Shown here: positions 15,525 to 24,339 of the stretch, in pieces
Position numbering within the stretch: the first letter of the stretch is position 1
Layout of the letters: each line of letters begins with the position of its first letter
Assembly: GCF_000709345.1 (NCBI RefSeq)
Contig: NZ_KL448323.1
Location: forward strand, 3,490,808 to 3,554,807
Length of the DNA: 64,000 nucleotides
Origin: Polaromonas glacialis
GTDB lineage: Bacteria > Pseudomonadota > Gammaproteobacteria > Burkholderiales > Burkholderiaceae_C
Direction: 5' to 3'
Position numbers and translations under genes: made by a program
Notes under the pieces: generated by a model
Told to the model about the DNA's origin: nothing
What the model saw: the letters and a program-made list of their open reading frames with translations, nothing else
The model's database searches: none

Positions 15525-16027
15525 AAGGCCTTGAGTTGAAGGAACATGTGCTGCTTGCCGAATGAAACGCCATCGACCCGGATGGCGTCGGGCTCCATGC
15601 CGAAAGATGCAAAACCGGCGTTTTCGTAAAGCCTGCAGGCGGGCCGGTTGCCATCGGTCACGGTCAGGATGACGAGTTCGATGCCGCAGGCTCTGGCATC
15701 GCGCACCACCGTTTCCACCAGCGCGTGGCCCAGGCCGAGTCCGGTGAATTCATTGGCCACGTACAGGCCGACCAGCGCGGCCTTGTGGCGGTTCCTGGAG
15801 CGTGTTTCACGGCTCAGGCCAACCATGCCGGCCATGACGCCGTCAACAAACACGCCCCAGAGTTTTTCCGTGCCGGCTGCGGCCAGCCGCCGTTCGGTGT
15901 CCAGCAGCGGGCGCAGGCTTTCTTCCTCGAAGCTCGACGTGAAGGCGTCCGGATGCTCGCGCAGGCCGCGCAGGCGAAAGGCGCGGTACACGGGCGCATC
16001 GGAAATCAGTAAGGGGCGTATGTGCAT
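15521..16027 (-). CDS. GNAT-family N-acetyltransferase
   Basis: A 168-residue GNAT protein. The acetyl-CoA pyrophosphate loop is GLGLGHALVETVV and the C-terminal NRPACRLYENAGF motif is present. It lies three bases after the glutamine synthetase-like gene and overlaps the Fe-ADH gene by four bases, so it is a true operon member. It may detoxify an amine or intermediate by acetylation; its substrate is unknown. Confidence 0.85.
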   Translation of the reverse strand: MHIRPLLISDAPVYRAFRLRGLREHPDAFTSSFEEESLRPLLDTERRLAAAGTEKLWGVFVDGVMAGMVGLSRETRSRNRHKAALVGLYVANEFTGLGLGHALVETVVRDARACGIELVILTVTDGNRPACRLYENAGFASFGMEPDAIRVDGVSFGKQHMFLQLKAL

Positions 16028-16030
16028 GGG

Positions 16031-17416
16031 CTAGATGATCTCGAAATAGCGCTTGAGTTCCCAGTCGGTCACCGCGTCCAGCCACTGCCGCCATTCCCAG
16101 TCGCGCGTCGCGGCGAAATGGTCCACAAAGGCATCGCCCAGCCAGTCGCGGGCGATGCTTGATTGCTGGAAGATGCGGTTGGTCTCGATGAGCGTGCGCG
16201 GCGCGCGGGCGATGTGCTCGGCGCCGAAGTTGCTGCCGCTGATGGGCGGCGTGGTGAGCTTCAGGCCTTTTTCCACGCCGTCGAGCCCGGCGGCAATCAC
16301 CGCCGCCATCGCCAGGTAGGGATTCACGTCGGCGCCGGGGCAGCGGGTTTCCAGCCGCGTCGCCTTGGGGCTGCCGGCAATCACGCGGAAGCTGGCGGTG
16401 CGGTTGTCCAGGCCCCAGGTCGGCTTGACCGGCGCCCAGAAGCCATCGACCAGCCGCTTGTAGCTGTTGATGGTCGGCCAGAGCATCGGGCCGAAGTTCA
16501 TCATGCAGGCGACCTGGCCGGCGACGTAGCTTTCAAACAGCGGGCTCATCTTGCGCGGGCTGGCGGCGTCGTAGAACAGGTTGTTCTTGCCGTCGGACAG
16601 GCTTTGGTGGATATGGCCGCTGCAGCCCGGCAAATTCTGGTGCGGCTTGGCCATGAAGCTGGGCATGATGCCAAAGCGCGCGCCGATTTCCTTCGCGCCG
16701 GTCTTGAACAGGATGGCCCGGTCGGCCTGCTCCAGCGCCTCGCTGAAGCCGATGGCCGCTTCCAGCACGCCGGGGCCGGTCTCGGTGTGCAGGCCCTCGA
16801 TCGGGATGCCGAAGGCCAGCATCTCGTCCATCAGCGCCTTGAAGAATTCGCGGTTGCGGTTCATGCGCAAGAGCGAATAGCCGAACATCCCGGGCGTCAG
16901 CGGCTCCGGGTTCACGCCTTTCTTGGCGGCCCAGCTTTGCGGCGTTTCCAGGAAATTGAACCACTCGAATTCCATGCCTGCCATGACCGAAAAGCCCATT
17001 TTTTCGGCTCGCCTGAGCACCCGCTTGAGCGTCTGGCGCGGGCAGACCGGGTGCGCCGAGCCGTCGGCGTTGACGAACTCGCCCAGAAAAAACGCGATGC
17101 CGTCGTCCCACGGCACCTGGCGGAAGGTGGCCAGGTCGAGCCGCGCCAGCGCATCGGGGAAACCGTGCTGCCAGCCGGTGACGGCGGTGTTGTCATAGCA
17201 GCTGTCCGTCATGTCCCAGCCCATCACCACGTCGCAAAAGCCAAAGCCGCCGTCCGGATACGGGTCGGCCACGCCGAAGAACTTGTCCTTGTGCAGCAGC
17301 TTGCCGCGCAGCACGCCATCGATGTCGCTGACCGCCACTTTCACCTTGCTGGCGCCCGACGCCTTGAGCGCTTCCACGGCGGGATGAAGCCGGTTCTCCG
17401 ATGCGGGTGTCGCCAT
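16031..17416 (-). CDS. Glutamine synthetase-like gamma-glutamyl-amine ligase (PuuA/GlnA4 type)
   Basis: A 461-residue member of the glutamine synthetase superfamily, GlnT/PuuA branch. Conserved segments include MAGMEFEWFNF, the HTETGPGVLE metal site, LPGCSGHIHQSL and SFRVIAGSPKATRLETRCPG. Such enzymes ligate glutamate to amines with ATP. The start at 17416 has AAGGAG upstream; the frame is open to 17500. It is the first of five genes, followed by an acetyltransferase, an Fe-ADH, a gamma-glutamyl hydrolase and an ALDH. This set suggests glutamylation, oxidation and release of an amino alcohol or polyamine. True glutamine synthetase is unlikely in this setting. Confidence 0.85.
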   Translation of the reverse strand: MATPASENRLHPAVEALKASGASKVKVAVSDIDGVLRGKLLHKDKFFGVADPYPDGGFGFCDVVMGWDMTDSCYDNTAVTGWQHGFPDALARLDLATFRQVPWDDGIAFFLGEFVNADGSAHPVCPRQTLKRVLRRAEKMGFSVMAGMEFEWFNFLETPQSWAAKKGVNPEPLTPGMFGYSLLRMNRNREFFKALMDEMLAFGIPIEGLHTETGPGVLEAAIGFSEALEQADRAILFKTGAKEIGARFGIMPSFMAKPHQNLPGCSGHIHQSLSDGKNNLFYDAASPRKMSPLFESYVAGQVACMMNFGPMLWPTINSYKRLVDGFWAPVKPTWGLDNRTASFRVIAGSPKATRLETRCPGADVNPYLAMAAVIAAGLDGVEKGLKLTTPPISGSNFGAEHIARAPRTLIETNRIFQQSSIARDWLGDAFVDHFAATRDWEWRQWLDAVTDWELKRYFEII

Positions 17417-17585
17417 GCTGAACTCCTTGCGGTGGGTCCGGTGCGCTGGTGCGCCAGGTGAATTTCGCCTCCTTGCCGCCAGCTGATTCCAGTCAGGCAA
17501 GGCAGGCTGAAAGTTTGCGCCTGCCCGCGCCCGGCGGGTATAGGACGACTGCCCGATGTCGCGCGGCTGCCACGACGGGCTACAC

Positions 17586-17643
17586 GCTATTTAAACCATA
17601 GCTGGATGTGCAGGCAGGGATTGCGCAAGACCCCGTTTTGATG
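17586..17643. repeat. Dispersed hairpin repeat, copy 3
   Basis: GCTATTTAAACCATAGCTGG followed by ATGTGCAGGCAGGGATTGCG and CCCCGTTTTGATGC. This parallels copy 2 closely. It fills the gap between the histidine kinase stop and the upstream region of the glutamylation operon. Confidence 0.65.
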
Positions 17644-17669
17644 CGGTTTTGGCGTTTGGCCCGGCCGAA

Positions 17670-19124
17670 TCAGGCCATGCCGACAAAGCGCAGCGTCACG
17701 CGGGTGCCCGGCGACTCCGGATGGTCGGGCAGGTGGGCATCCTCGACCGTGATCGACGCGCCATGCTGCTGCGCGATTTCCTGCACGATGGCCAGGCCCA
17801 GGCCCGAGCCATCGACGTTGGTGCCCAGCGCGCGGTAGAAGGGCTGGAACACCAGTTCGCGCTCCGACTCCGGAATGCCCGGCCCCGAGTCCTCGACGAT
17901 CAGCACCAGGATGCCGCTGAAGCGGTCCACCATCAGCCGCACCGTGACATGGCCGCCCACCGGCGTGTAGTTGATGGCGTTGTCCACCAGGTTGCGCACC
18001 AGCTCGCCGAGCAGCGTCGCGTTGCCTTGCAGGTGCGTGGCCGGCTCGCCGGCGTCCGGGCCGTCATAGCCCAGGTCAATGCGCTTGTCCAGCGCGCGCG
18101 GCACCGAATCGGCCATGACCTCCGAGACGATTTTCACCAGGTCCACGCGCTGCTTGGCCAGCGCCCGGCCGCTGGTCTCGGCGCGCGCCAGCGCCAGCAG
18201 CTGGTTGACGGTGTGGGTCGCGCGGATGCTTGCCTGGCCGATGTGCCGAAGCGAATTCTTCAGCTGCTCGGCATCGGTTTCGCGCTGCGCCAGGTCGGCC
18301 TGCATGCGCAGGCCGGCCAGCGGCGTCTTGAGCTGGTGCGCGGCGTCGGCCAGGAAGCGCCGCTGGGTGGACAGCGACGCCTTGAGCCGGCTCAGCAGGT
18401 CGTTGACCGAATCGACCAGCGGCACCACTTCCTCGGGCACGCCGGTCTCGTCGAGCGGGCTCATGTCGTCGGGCTTGCGGGCGCGGATGCGTTTTTCAAG
18501 CTGCGCCAGCGGCTTGATGCCGCGCACCAGCGCCAGCCACACCAGCAGCACCGCCAGCGGCAGCGTGACGAACTGCGGCACCATCGTTCCCTTGACGATC
18601 TCGGTGGCCAGCGTCTTGCGCTTTTCCAGCGTCTCGGCCACCTGCACCAGCACCGGCAGCGTGGCCGGCGTCGCGCCTTTCAGGTCCACCTTGATCCAGG
18701 TGTAGGCGACGCGGACCTCCTCGCCCAGGATGATGTCCTCGCGCAGCCGCACTTCGCCGTCACCGGCTTTTTCCTCGTCGGGCGGTGCGGGCATGGCGTG
18801 CTCGCCGCTCAGGTATTCGCCGCGCGTGCCCATGACCTGGTAGTAGATCAGGTCGGTGTCGTCGGCCCGCAGGATCTCGCGCGCCGGCGCGGTCAGGTTG
18901 AACTGGACCTGGTTGTTTCGGACCACCAGCAGCTTGGCCAGCGCCTGCACGTTGTATTCGAGCGCCCGGTCGAAGGGCTTGCCGGCAATGTTCTGCGCCA
19001 CCAGCCAGGTCAGCACCAGGCTGATCGGCCACAGCAAGAGCAGCGGCGTCAGCATCCAGTCGAGGATTTCGCCAAACAGGCTGCGCCGCTCGCGCTGAAA
19101 AAGCCTCAAAGTACAGGCCCCCAC
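17670..19124 (-). CDS. Sensor histidine kinase (TctE/QseC type)
   Basis: A 484-residue inner-membrane kinase: membrane segments near residues 24-44 and 178-198, a periplasmic sensor between them, HAMP, HisKA (FLADAAHQLKTPLAGLRMQA) and HATPase (NLVDNAINYTP, EDSGPGIPE, GSGLGLAIV). It pairs with the response regulator gene upstream. The start is unclear: the GTG at 19124 lies inside a GC-rich repeat that separates the two genes, while a TTG at 19109 would give the N-terminus LRLFQRERRSLFGEIL, the likely original start. The neighbourhood does not reveal the signal; tricarboxylate sensing is only a family analogy. Confidence 0.85.
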   Translation of the reverse strand: MGACTLRLFQRERRSLFGEILDWMLTPLLLLWPISLVLTWLVAQNIAGKPFDRALEYNVQALAKLLVVRNNQVQFNLTAPAREILRADDTDLIYYQVMGTRGEYLSGEHAMPAPPDEEKAGDGEVRLREDIILGEEVRVAYTWIKVDLKGATPATLPVLVQVAETLEKRKTLATEIVKGTMVPQFVTLPLAVLLVWLALVRGIKPLAQLEKRIRARKPDDMSPLDETGVPEEVVPLVDSVNDLLSRLKASLSTQRRFLADAAHQLKTPLAGLRMQADLAQRETDAEQLKNSLRHIGQASIRATHTVNQLLALARAETSGRALAKQRVDLVKIVSEVMADSVPRALDKRIDLGYDGPDAGEPATHLQGNATLLGELVRNLVDNAINYTPVGGHVTVRLMVDRFSGILVLIVEDSGPGIPESERELVFQPFYRALGTNVDGSGLGLAIVQEIAQQHGASITVEDAHLPDHPESPGTRVTLRFVGMA

Positions 19125-19340
19125 GGTCGCTCACTGCGTGTAGCTCCCTGCCCCCCGAGGGGGACGCCCGCCTGCAGTCCGGCAAAGCCGGCCCTGCGGC
19201 TTGAACTGGTGAAAGCGGGCTCCGACCGTTTGCTGATCGGCGAATTGCAAGCCGGGGCCGCGGAACCGGCTTTGCCGGGCCGCAGGCGCAGCGGCCCCCC
19301 CGGGGGGCAGCGAACCACACGAAGTGGGGAGCGTGGGGGC
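19118..19340. repeat. GC-rich long inverted repeat between kinase and regulator genes
   Basis: The left side has GCCCCCCGAGGGGGACGCC and CCGGCAAAGCCGG; the right side has the reverse-oriented GGAACCGGCTTTGCCGG, CAGCGGCCCCCCGGGGGGCA and GAAGTGGGGAGCGTGGGGG. It belongs to the same family as 46944-47110 and 53621-53720. It splits what is normally a tight regulator-kinase gene pair. Confidence 0.75.
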
Positions 19341-19341
19341 A

Positions 19342-20016
19342 TCAGCTTGGGATTTTTTCCAGGCAGTAGCCCAGGCCGCGCACGGTGGCGATGCGCACCG
19401 GGCCTTTTTCGATCTTTTTGCGCAGCCGGTGGATGTACACCTCGATGGCGTTGTTGCTGACTTCCTCGCCCCATTCGCACAGGCGTTCGACCAGCTGGTC
19501 CTTGCTGACCAGGCGGCCGACGCGCTGCAGCAGCACTTCGAGCAGGCCGAGCTCGCGCGCCGACAGCTCGATCATGTGGCCGTCGATGGTCGCCACCCGG
19601 CCGGCCTGGTCATAGACCAGCGGGCCGTGCTTGATGGTGCTGCTGGCGCCGCCCATGCCCCGGCGCACCAGCGCGCGCACCCGCGCTTCCAGCTCCTGCA
19701 GCGAAAACGGCTTGGCCATGTAGTCGTCGGCGCCGTAGTCCAGCCCCTTGACGCGCTCCTCGACGCTGTCTGCGGCGGTCAGGATCAGCACCGGCAACAC
19801 CGAGCCGCGCGCGCGCAGGCGCTTGAGCACTTCCAGGCCGTGCATTTTCGGCAGGCCCAGGTCCAGGATCAAGAGGTCGAATTCGGTGTTGGTCAGCAAC
19901 GCGGCGTCGGCTTCGGTGCCGCTGGCCACATGGTCCGCCGCAGCGCCCGACGCGCGCAGGGTGCGCAGCAGGCCATCGGCCAGAACCTGGTCGTCTTCGG
20001 CAATCAAGATACGCAT
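19342..20016 (-). CDS. OmpR-family response regulator
   Basis: A 224-residue regulator. The receiver domain (residues 1-115) has the acidic pocket AEDD, the phosphoacceptor Asp in LLILDLGLPKMHG and the Lys in YMAKPF; a winged-helix DNA-binding domain follows (about 125-220, EVYIHRLRKKIEKG). It is transcribed ahead of the histidine kinase, but a ~220-base repeat lies between them. TctD/QseB-like by similarity. Confidence 0.9.
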   Translation of the reverse strand: MRILIAEDDQVLADGLLRTLRASGAAADHVASGTEADAALLTNTEFDLLILDLGLPKMHGLEVLKRLRARGSVLPVLILTAADSVEERVKGLDYGADDYMAKPFSLQELEARVRALVRRGMGGASSTIKHGPLVYDQAGRVATIDGHMIELSARELGLLEVLLQRVGRLVSKDQLVERLCEWGEEVSNNAIEVYIHRLRKKIEKGPVRIATVRGLGYCLEKIPS

Positions 20017-20169
20017 AGGCTTGTCTCCCAGAAATCAGCCGCATCAAGACGTGCGGAATGAACGCTATTGTCCCTTCGGATTTTAGGCTCCGGACAGGGT
20101 AACCATCGGGCTGGCACACAGATTGGCGCGGTCATGTTGCCGATGCGCTTGCAGATGCGCCGGGCCCGC

Positions 20170-20667
20170 TCAGGGACCGGCATAGGCCTCCAGGCCAAGC
20201 GCCACCACGGTCGCCACATCGTCGCCCACCGCCTGCCGGAATTCGTCCTCGGCCTGCGCCACGGCGCAGCGAAAAGCCTCCAGCCAGGCCAGGCCCGATT
20301 CGGTGAACACCACGCGGCGGGCGCGCCGGTCGTGCGGGTCGGCTTCGCGCCTGACGATGCCCCAGGCTTCGCACTGGTCGACCAGGTCGCCCATGGCCTG
20401 CTTGCTCATGCCGGCGCTCAGCGCCAGGTCCGTCAGGCGCGAGCCGCCGACGGCCAGATGCCGCGTGATGTGGATGTGCGCGGCCCCGACCTGGTCGCGC
20501 GCCGCCAGGTTGGACAGCGCCAGCGGCACGTCGATGCTGCCGGCCATGAGCTGCAGCACTCGCGCGTCGAAACGGCGCAGCGCCTCGCCCATCAGCCGGC
20601 CCAGGTGCGTCAGCCGCCAGGTGGTGTCGTAGCCCGCATGGGCGCTGGAAAGCGTCATTTCATCCAT
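20170..20667 (-). CDS. MarR-family transcriptional regulator
   Basis: A 165-residue winged-helix repressor. The recognition helix region is LTDLALSAGMSKQAMGDLVD and the wing is READPHDRRARRVVFTESG, both typical of MarR. It is divergent from recA, with about 190 bases between the starts. No adjacent efflux or catabolic gene indicates its target. Confidence 0.85.
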   Translation of the reverse strand: MDEMTLSSAHAGYDTTWRLTHLGRLMGEALRRFDARVLQLMAGSIDVPLALSNLAARDQVGAAHIHITRHLAVGGSRLTDLALSAGMSKQAMGDLVDQCEAWGIVRREADPHDRRARRVVFTESGLAWLEAFRCAVAQAEDEFRQAVGDDVATVVALGLEAYAGP

Positions 20668-20730
20668 CTCGCCATGCTACTTGATTCAGCTCAATTTCAT
20701 CAGGCAAACTGACTAAAAACAGGGTTTACT

Positions 20731-20772
20731 TTGACCTATGTTGCCCATAAAGTACTGTTCATGCACCCAGTA
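20731..20772 (+). promoter_or_regulatory. recA promoter with LexA (SOS) box
   Basis: TTGACC at 20731-20736 is a -35 match, and TACTGT at 20753-20758 with a 16-base spacer serves as -10. The latter is the left half of TACTGTTCATGCACCCAGTA (20753-20772), a near-consensus LexA box (one mismatch in the right half-site). LexA binding would cover the -10, giving SOS control of recA. Confidence 0.8.
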
Positions 20773-20854
20773 CTGCATTGAAGAGCAGGCTGAAATTTTT
20801 GTTGAAAAGCGTGTGCAAAGCTTTTCATCCCATTGATTCTTAAGGAGATTTTTC

Positions 20855-22012
20855 ATGGACGCACCGATCAAGACCGCTCCCGGCCTGAACACCGAAAAAG
20901 CCAAGGCGCTGGCCGCCGCGCTGGCGCAAATTGAAAAGCAGTTCGGCAAAGGCACCATCATGAAGCTGGGCGCCGGCGAGGTGATTGAAGACATCCAGGT
21001 GGTGTCGACCGGCTCTTTGGGCCTGGACATTGCGCTCGGCGTCGGCGGCCTGCCGCGCGGCCGGGTGGTCGAAATCTACGGCCCCGAGTCGTCGGGCAAG
21101 ACCACGCTGACGCTGCAGGTGATTGCCGAAATGCAGAAAATCGGCGGCACCTGCGCGTTTGTCGATGCCGAGCACGCGCTGGACATCCAGTACGCGCAAA
21201 AGCTCGGCGTCAACCTGCAGGAGCTGCTGATCTCGCAACCCGACACCGGCGAGCAGGCGCTGGAAATCGTCGATTCGCTGACGCGCTCCGGCGCGGTGGA
21301 CCTGATCGTCATCGACTCGGTCGCGGCGCTCACGCCCAAGGCCGAGCTGGAAGGCGAAATGGGCGACTCGCTGCCCGGCCTGCAGGCTAGGCTGATGAGC
21401 CAGGCGCTGCGCAAGCTAACGGCCACCATCAAGAAAGCCAATTGCATGGTGATTTTCATCAACCAGATCCGCATGAAGATCGGCGTGATGTTCGGCAGCC
21501 CCGAAACCACGACCGGCGGCAATGCGCTGAAGTTCTACGCCTCGGTGCGGCTCGACATCCGGCGCATCGGCTCGATCAAGAAGGGCGACGAAGTCATCGG
21601 CAACGAAACGCGCGTCAAGGTGGTGAAGAACAAGGTCGCCTCGCCGTTCAAGACGGCCGAGTTCGACATCCTGTACGGCGAAGGCATCAGCCGGCTGGGC
21701 GAAGTGCTCGACCTGGGCGTGGCCGGCCACATCGTCGAGAAAGCCGGCGCCTGGTATGCCTACAAGGGCGAGAAAATCGGCCAGGGCCGCGACAACTCGC
21801 GTGAATTCCTGAAGGAAAACCCGGCGCTGGCCATCGAGATCGAGAACAAGGTGCGCGAATCGCTGGGCATTCCCTTGCTGCAAGCGGCGCTGGGCAGCAC
21901 TGAGCCCGAGAAGGCCGCCAAGCCCGAGAAGGCCGAAAAGCCCATGAAGGTGATGGCCGACAAAGCGCAGCCGGCCCCCTTGCCGTCAGTGGCTCCCATC
22001 AGCGTGCCTTGA
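20855..22012 (+). CDS. recA: Recombinase RecA
   Basis: A 385-residue DNA strand-exchange and LexA-coprotease protein. Walker [10 protein letters not shown], Walker [11 protein letters not shown], loop L1/L2 regions ([40 protein letters not shown]) and the charged C-terminal tail are all intact. AAGGAG lies upstream of the ATG. A LexA box precedes the gene and recX follows after a dispersed-repeat copy, the usual recA-recX order. Confidence 0.97.
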   Translation: MDAPIKTAPGLNTEKAKALAAALAQIEKQFGKGTIMKLGAGEVIEDIQVVSTGSLGLDIALGVGGLPRGRVVEIYGPESSGKTTLTLQVIAEMQKIGGTCAFVDAEHALDIQYAQKLGVNLQELLISQPDTGEQALEIVDSLTRSGAVDLIVIDSVAALTPKAELEGEMGDSLPGLQARLMSQALRKLTATIKKANCMVIFINQIRMKIGVMFGSPETTTGGNALKFYASVRLDIRRIGSIKKGDEVIGNETRVKVVKNKVASPFKTAEFDILYGEGISRLGEVLDLGVAGHIVEKAGAWYAYKGEKIGQGRDNSREFLKENPALAIEIENKVRESLGIPLLQAALGSTEPEKAAKPEKAEKPMKVMADKAQPAPLPSVAPISVP

Positions 22013-22020
22013 CCCGGTTT

Positions 22021-22087
22021 TTTTATGCAAAATCAGGCGTTTGCGCACAGTCCATGGGTGCAGTCAGCTATCAAAAATGTAGCTGAC
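22021..22087. repeat. Dispersed hairpin repeat, copy 4
   Basis: TATGCAAAATCAGGCGTTTG, GCGCACAGTCC, and the core GTCAGCTATCAAAAATGTAGCTGAC, a hairpin with 9-base arms. It occupies the recA-recX intergenic space and could attenuate read-through into recX. Confidence 0.75.
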
Positions 22088-22125
22088 TTGCCCCCTGCAA
22101 CGCCTGCATGCGCCACAGCCGCCCC

Positions 22126-22605
22126 ATGAACCAAGCCAAACCTGCCGCCCGCGCGGGCTTTGGCGTGTCGCTCAAGGGCCGCGCCCTGCGCCTGCTGGCC
22201 GCCCGGGAGCATTCGCGCACCGAGCTGGAGCGAAAGCTCAAAGACCATGAAGAAACGCCGGGCCAGCTGGCGCAGGTGCTCGATGACCTGCAGGCCAAGG
22301 ATTTCATCAGCGAGGCAAGGGTGGTCGAATCGGTCATCCACCGGCGCGCCGCGCGTTTTGGCGCATCGCGCATCAAGTACGAGTTGCTGAACAAGGGGCT
22401 GGGCGCCGAGGCGGTGGCCGAGGCGGTCAACCGGCTCAAGGGCAGCGAACTCGAACGCGCCCGCGAGATCTGGTGCAAGAAGTTTGACGGACCGGCAGTT
22501 GATGCCGCCGGGCGCGCCAAACAGATGCGGTTTTTAGCCGCCCGGGGCTTTGGCGGCGACGTGATCCGCCGCGTCGTCACGCACACGGACGCCGACGAGG
22601 ACTGA
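22126..22605 (+). CDS. recX: Regulatory protein RecX
   Basis: A 159-residue helical RecX protein that caps RecA filaments and inhibits RecA. The N-terminal ALRLLAAREHSRTELERKL and the middle DFISEARVVESVIHRRAARF match the family's three-helix repeats. An ATG at 22108 would add six residues; the ATG at 22126 is preferred because conserved sequence starts soon after, but neither has a clear Shine-Dalgarno. It stands directly downstream of recA; the insertion sequence follows within 65 bases. Confidence 0.88.
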   Translation: MNQAKPAARAGFGVSLKGRALRLLAAREHSRTELERKLKDHEETPGQLAQVLDDLQAKDFISEARVVESVIHRRAARFGASRIKYELLNKGLGAEAVAEAVNRLKGSELERAREIWCKKFDGPAVDAAGRAKQMRFLAARGFGGDVIRRVVTHTDADED

Positions 22606-22667
22606 TGCCGCCCGTCAATTCAGTGACTACCCAGCGGCCTGCGATAGCCGTCATTCCCGCGAAGGCA

Positions 22668-24109
22668 CATAAGCGCTAACTTAATATACGAGTCATTGCA
22701 GATATCAGAGATAATGCAGGCATGGTTTTTCACACCGAACAAGCGGACTCTTCAACACGGCAAGAGCAAAGCGTGCCGTCAAAGCTGGCTGACGAAGACT
22801 GGGCGGCGATAGAGCGCCTGCTGCCCGAGCATTGGCAAGCCAAGGCGCGTGAGCTGCACGCGCTCAGGCGCACGCGAGGCGTCGCGGATGCAGCAGCGCT
22901 GCTGCGCGTCATGCTCATTCACATTGCTCAGGGCTGCGGCTTGCGGGAGACTGCGCAGCGGGCACGCCTGGGCGGGATCGCCGCGCTCAGCGATGTTGCT
23001 GTTTTGAAGCGCCTGCGTCACTGCGCGAGCTGGTTTGAATGGATGGGCAGCCAGCTACGCCAGCAGTGGATGCCGGCCGCGCTCAAGGCGAGCCAGGCCT
23101 TGCGGCCCTGTTGGGGCAACTACTGCATCCGCCTGGTCGATGGCACCATGGTCAGCGAGCCTGGCGCGAGCGGCTCCAAGTGGCGCTTGCACTACTCCGT
23201 GCAGTGGCCTAGCCTGCGCGCCGACGAGGTCATTGTCAGCACCAGCAAAGAGGGAGAGACGCTGCGCCGCTTTACGGTTCTGCCTGGAGAGGTACTGGTC
23301 GCAGACCGGGGTTTTGCCAACCCGCCGGGCGTGGCCCATGTCCACGATGCGGGAGGCGCCGTGGTGGTGCGTACCAATTTGGTCACCTTGCCGCTAAAAA
23401 CCGCGCAAGGCCAGCCGCTGGGGATTCTTGAGTGCGTCAGCGCACTGGAGACCGGGCAGTGCGGTGCATGGCCCGCCTACGTCAGCCACGGCAAGCGCCT
23501 GATTGCGGGGCGGCTGTGCGCGGTCAAGAAAGACGCCGCCTCGGCGCTCAAGGCGCGCCAGCGCGTGACGCGCGAAAGCCAGCGCAATGGCACCGAGCTG
23601 CAGCCGCGCACGCTGCTGGCGGCCGACTATGTGCTGGTCTTCACAACCGTTGGCGACGAGCTAAGCGCCGCTGAGGTGCTCGATTTATACCGGGCGCGCT
23701 GGCAAATTGAGCTGGTGTTCAAGCGGCTGAAGTCTTTAGCCGGGCTGGGACATCTAAAAAAGCATGACCCCCGGGCCGCTCGCGCGTGGCTACAGGGCAA
23801 GCTTTTGGTGGCGCTTCTCATTGATGCCTTGCGGGTCGCCGGCGAGGCTTTTCCCCCCTGGGGTTACATCGAACTCACTGGCAACCGCAGCGCCACTGGC
23901 GAGCAGGGCGCGAACGAAAACGAGAAGTCCGTGCCTGTGGCGGGAGTTCTCGCTGATGCATGAGTTGCTGTGTCGCGCCGTGCTGCCGGCTTTGTCACTT
24001 GTGCAGGCCCTTACCCAGTGGAGGTGCGTGCGCTATCGTCTGGCCGAGCCGCCTCGAAAACGAAAACTCAAGATTGACGAATGGAATAATTTTTAGGTTA
24101 GCGCTTATG
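22668..24109 (+). mobile_element. IS4-type insertion sequence
   Basis: A 1442-base element bounded by near-perfect terminal inverted repeats: CATAAGCGCTAACTTAA (22668-22684) and, inverted, CATAAGCGCTAACCTAA (24109-24093), 16 of 17 identical. The flanks CGCGAAGGCA (22658-22667) and CGCGCAGGCG (24110-24119) match at 8 of 10 and may be a diverged target duplication. Joining the flanks gives CATTCCCGCGAAGGCGGGAA, so the element sits in a REP-like palindrome. Confidence 0.8.
22722..24096 (+). pseudogene. IS4-family transposase, frameshifted
   Basis: The first frame (22722-23963) carries the DDE-fold transposase, including the C-terminal YRARWQIELVFKRLKSLAGL motif with the catalytic Glu (YREK-like region). 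Before the end the frame shifts: the expected tail (SPCLWREFSLMHELLCRAVL to KIDEWNNF) is read in another frame up to 24096. The change lies between about 23850 and 23930. Loss of the tail from the main product probably inactivates it, although the catalytic region is intact. Confidence 0.75.
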
Positions 24110-24283
24110 CGCGCAGGCGGGAATCCAGAAGGAACATTCGCTGGCCCTTCAAACCGTTCTGGATCCACGCCTTCGCGAGGATGACGCTGGTTTTTTTCAA
24201 GGATTGCGCGCCAGACGAAAAACACCTGGGTTGTTACTAAATTCAAGCAAAAAAGCTGATCGGCGCAACGAATTCGGGCGCTA

Positions 24284-24303
24284 GCAGCTATATATTCAAT
24301 AGC
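24284..24303. repeat. Partial dispersed hairpin repeat, copy 5
   Basis: AGCAGCTATATATTCAATAG retains the AGCTAT core and a decayed second arm. It lies in the gap between the insertion sequence and the oxidoreductase stop. Confidence 0.45.
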
Positions 24304-24339
24304 AAACAAGGCGCCCGATGTGGGCGCACAGCCGGTCGC

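Noticed and set aside
17649..19460. Long plus-strand open frame (603 codons) over the histidine kinase
   Set aside because: It is antisense to a clear kinase gene, rich in His/Arg/Gln as expected for a shadow of high-GC coding DNA, and has no recognisable domain.
23850..23963. Programmed frameshift in the IS4-type transposase
   Set aside because: No slippery heptamer with a downstream structure is evident, and IS4-family elements normally have a single frame, so decay is more likely.
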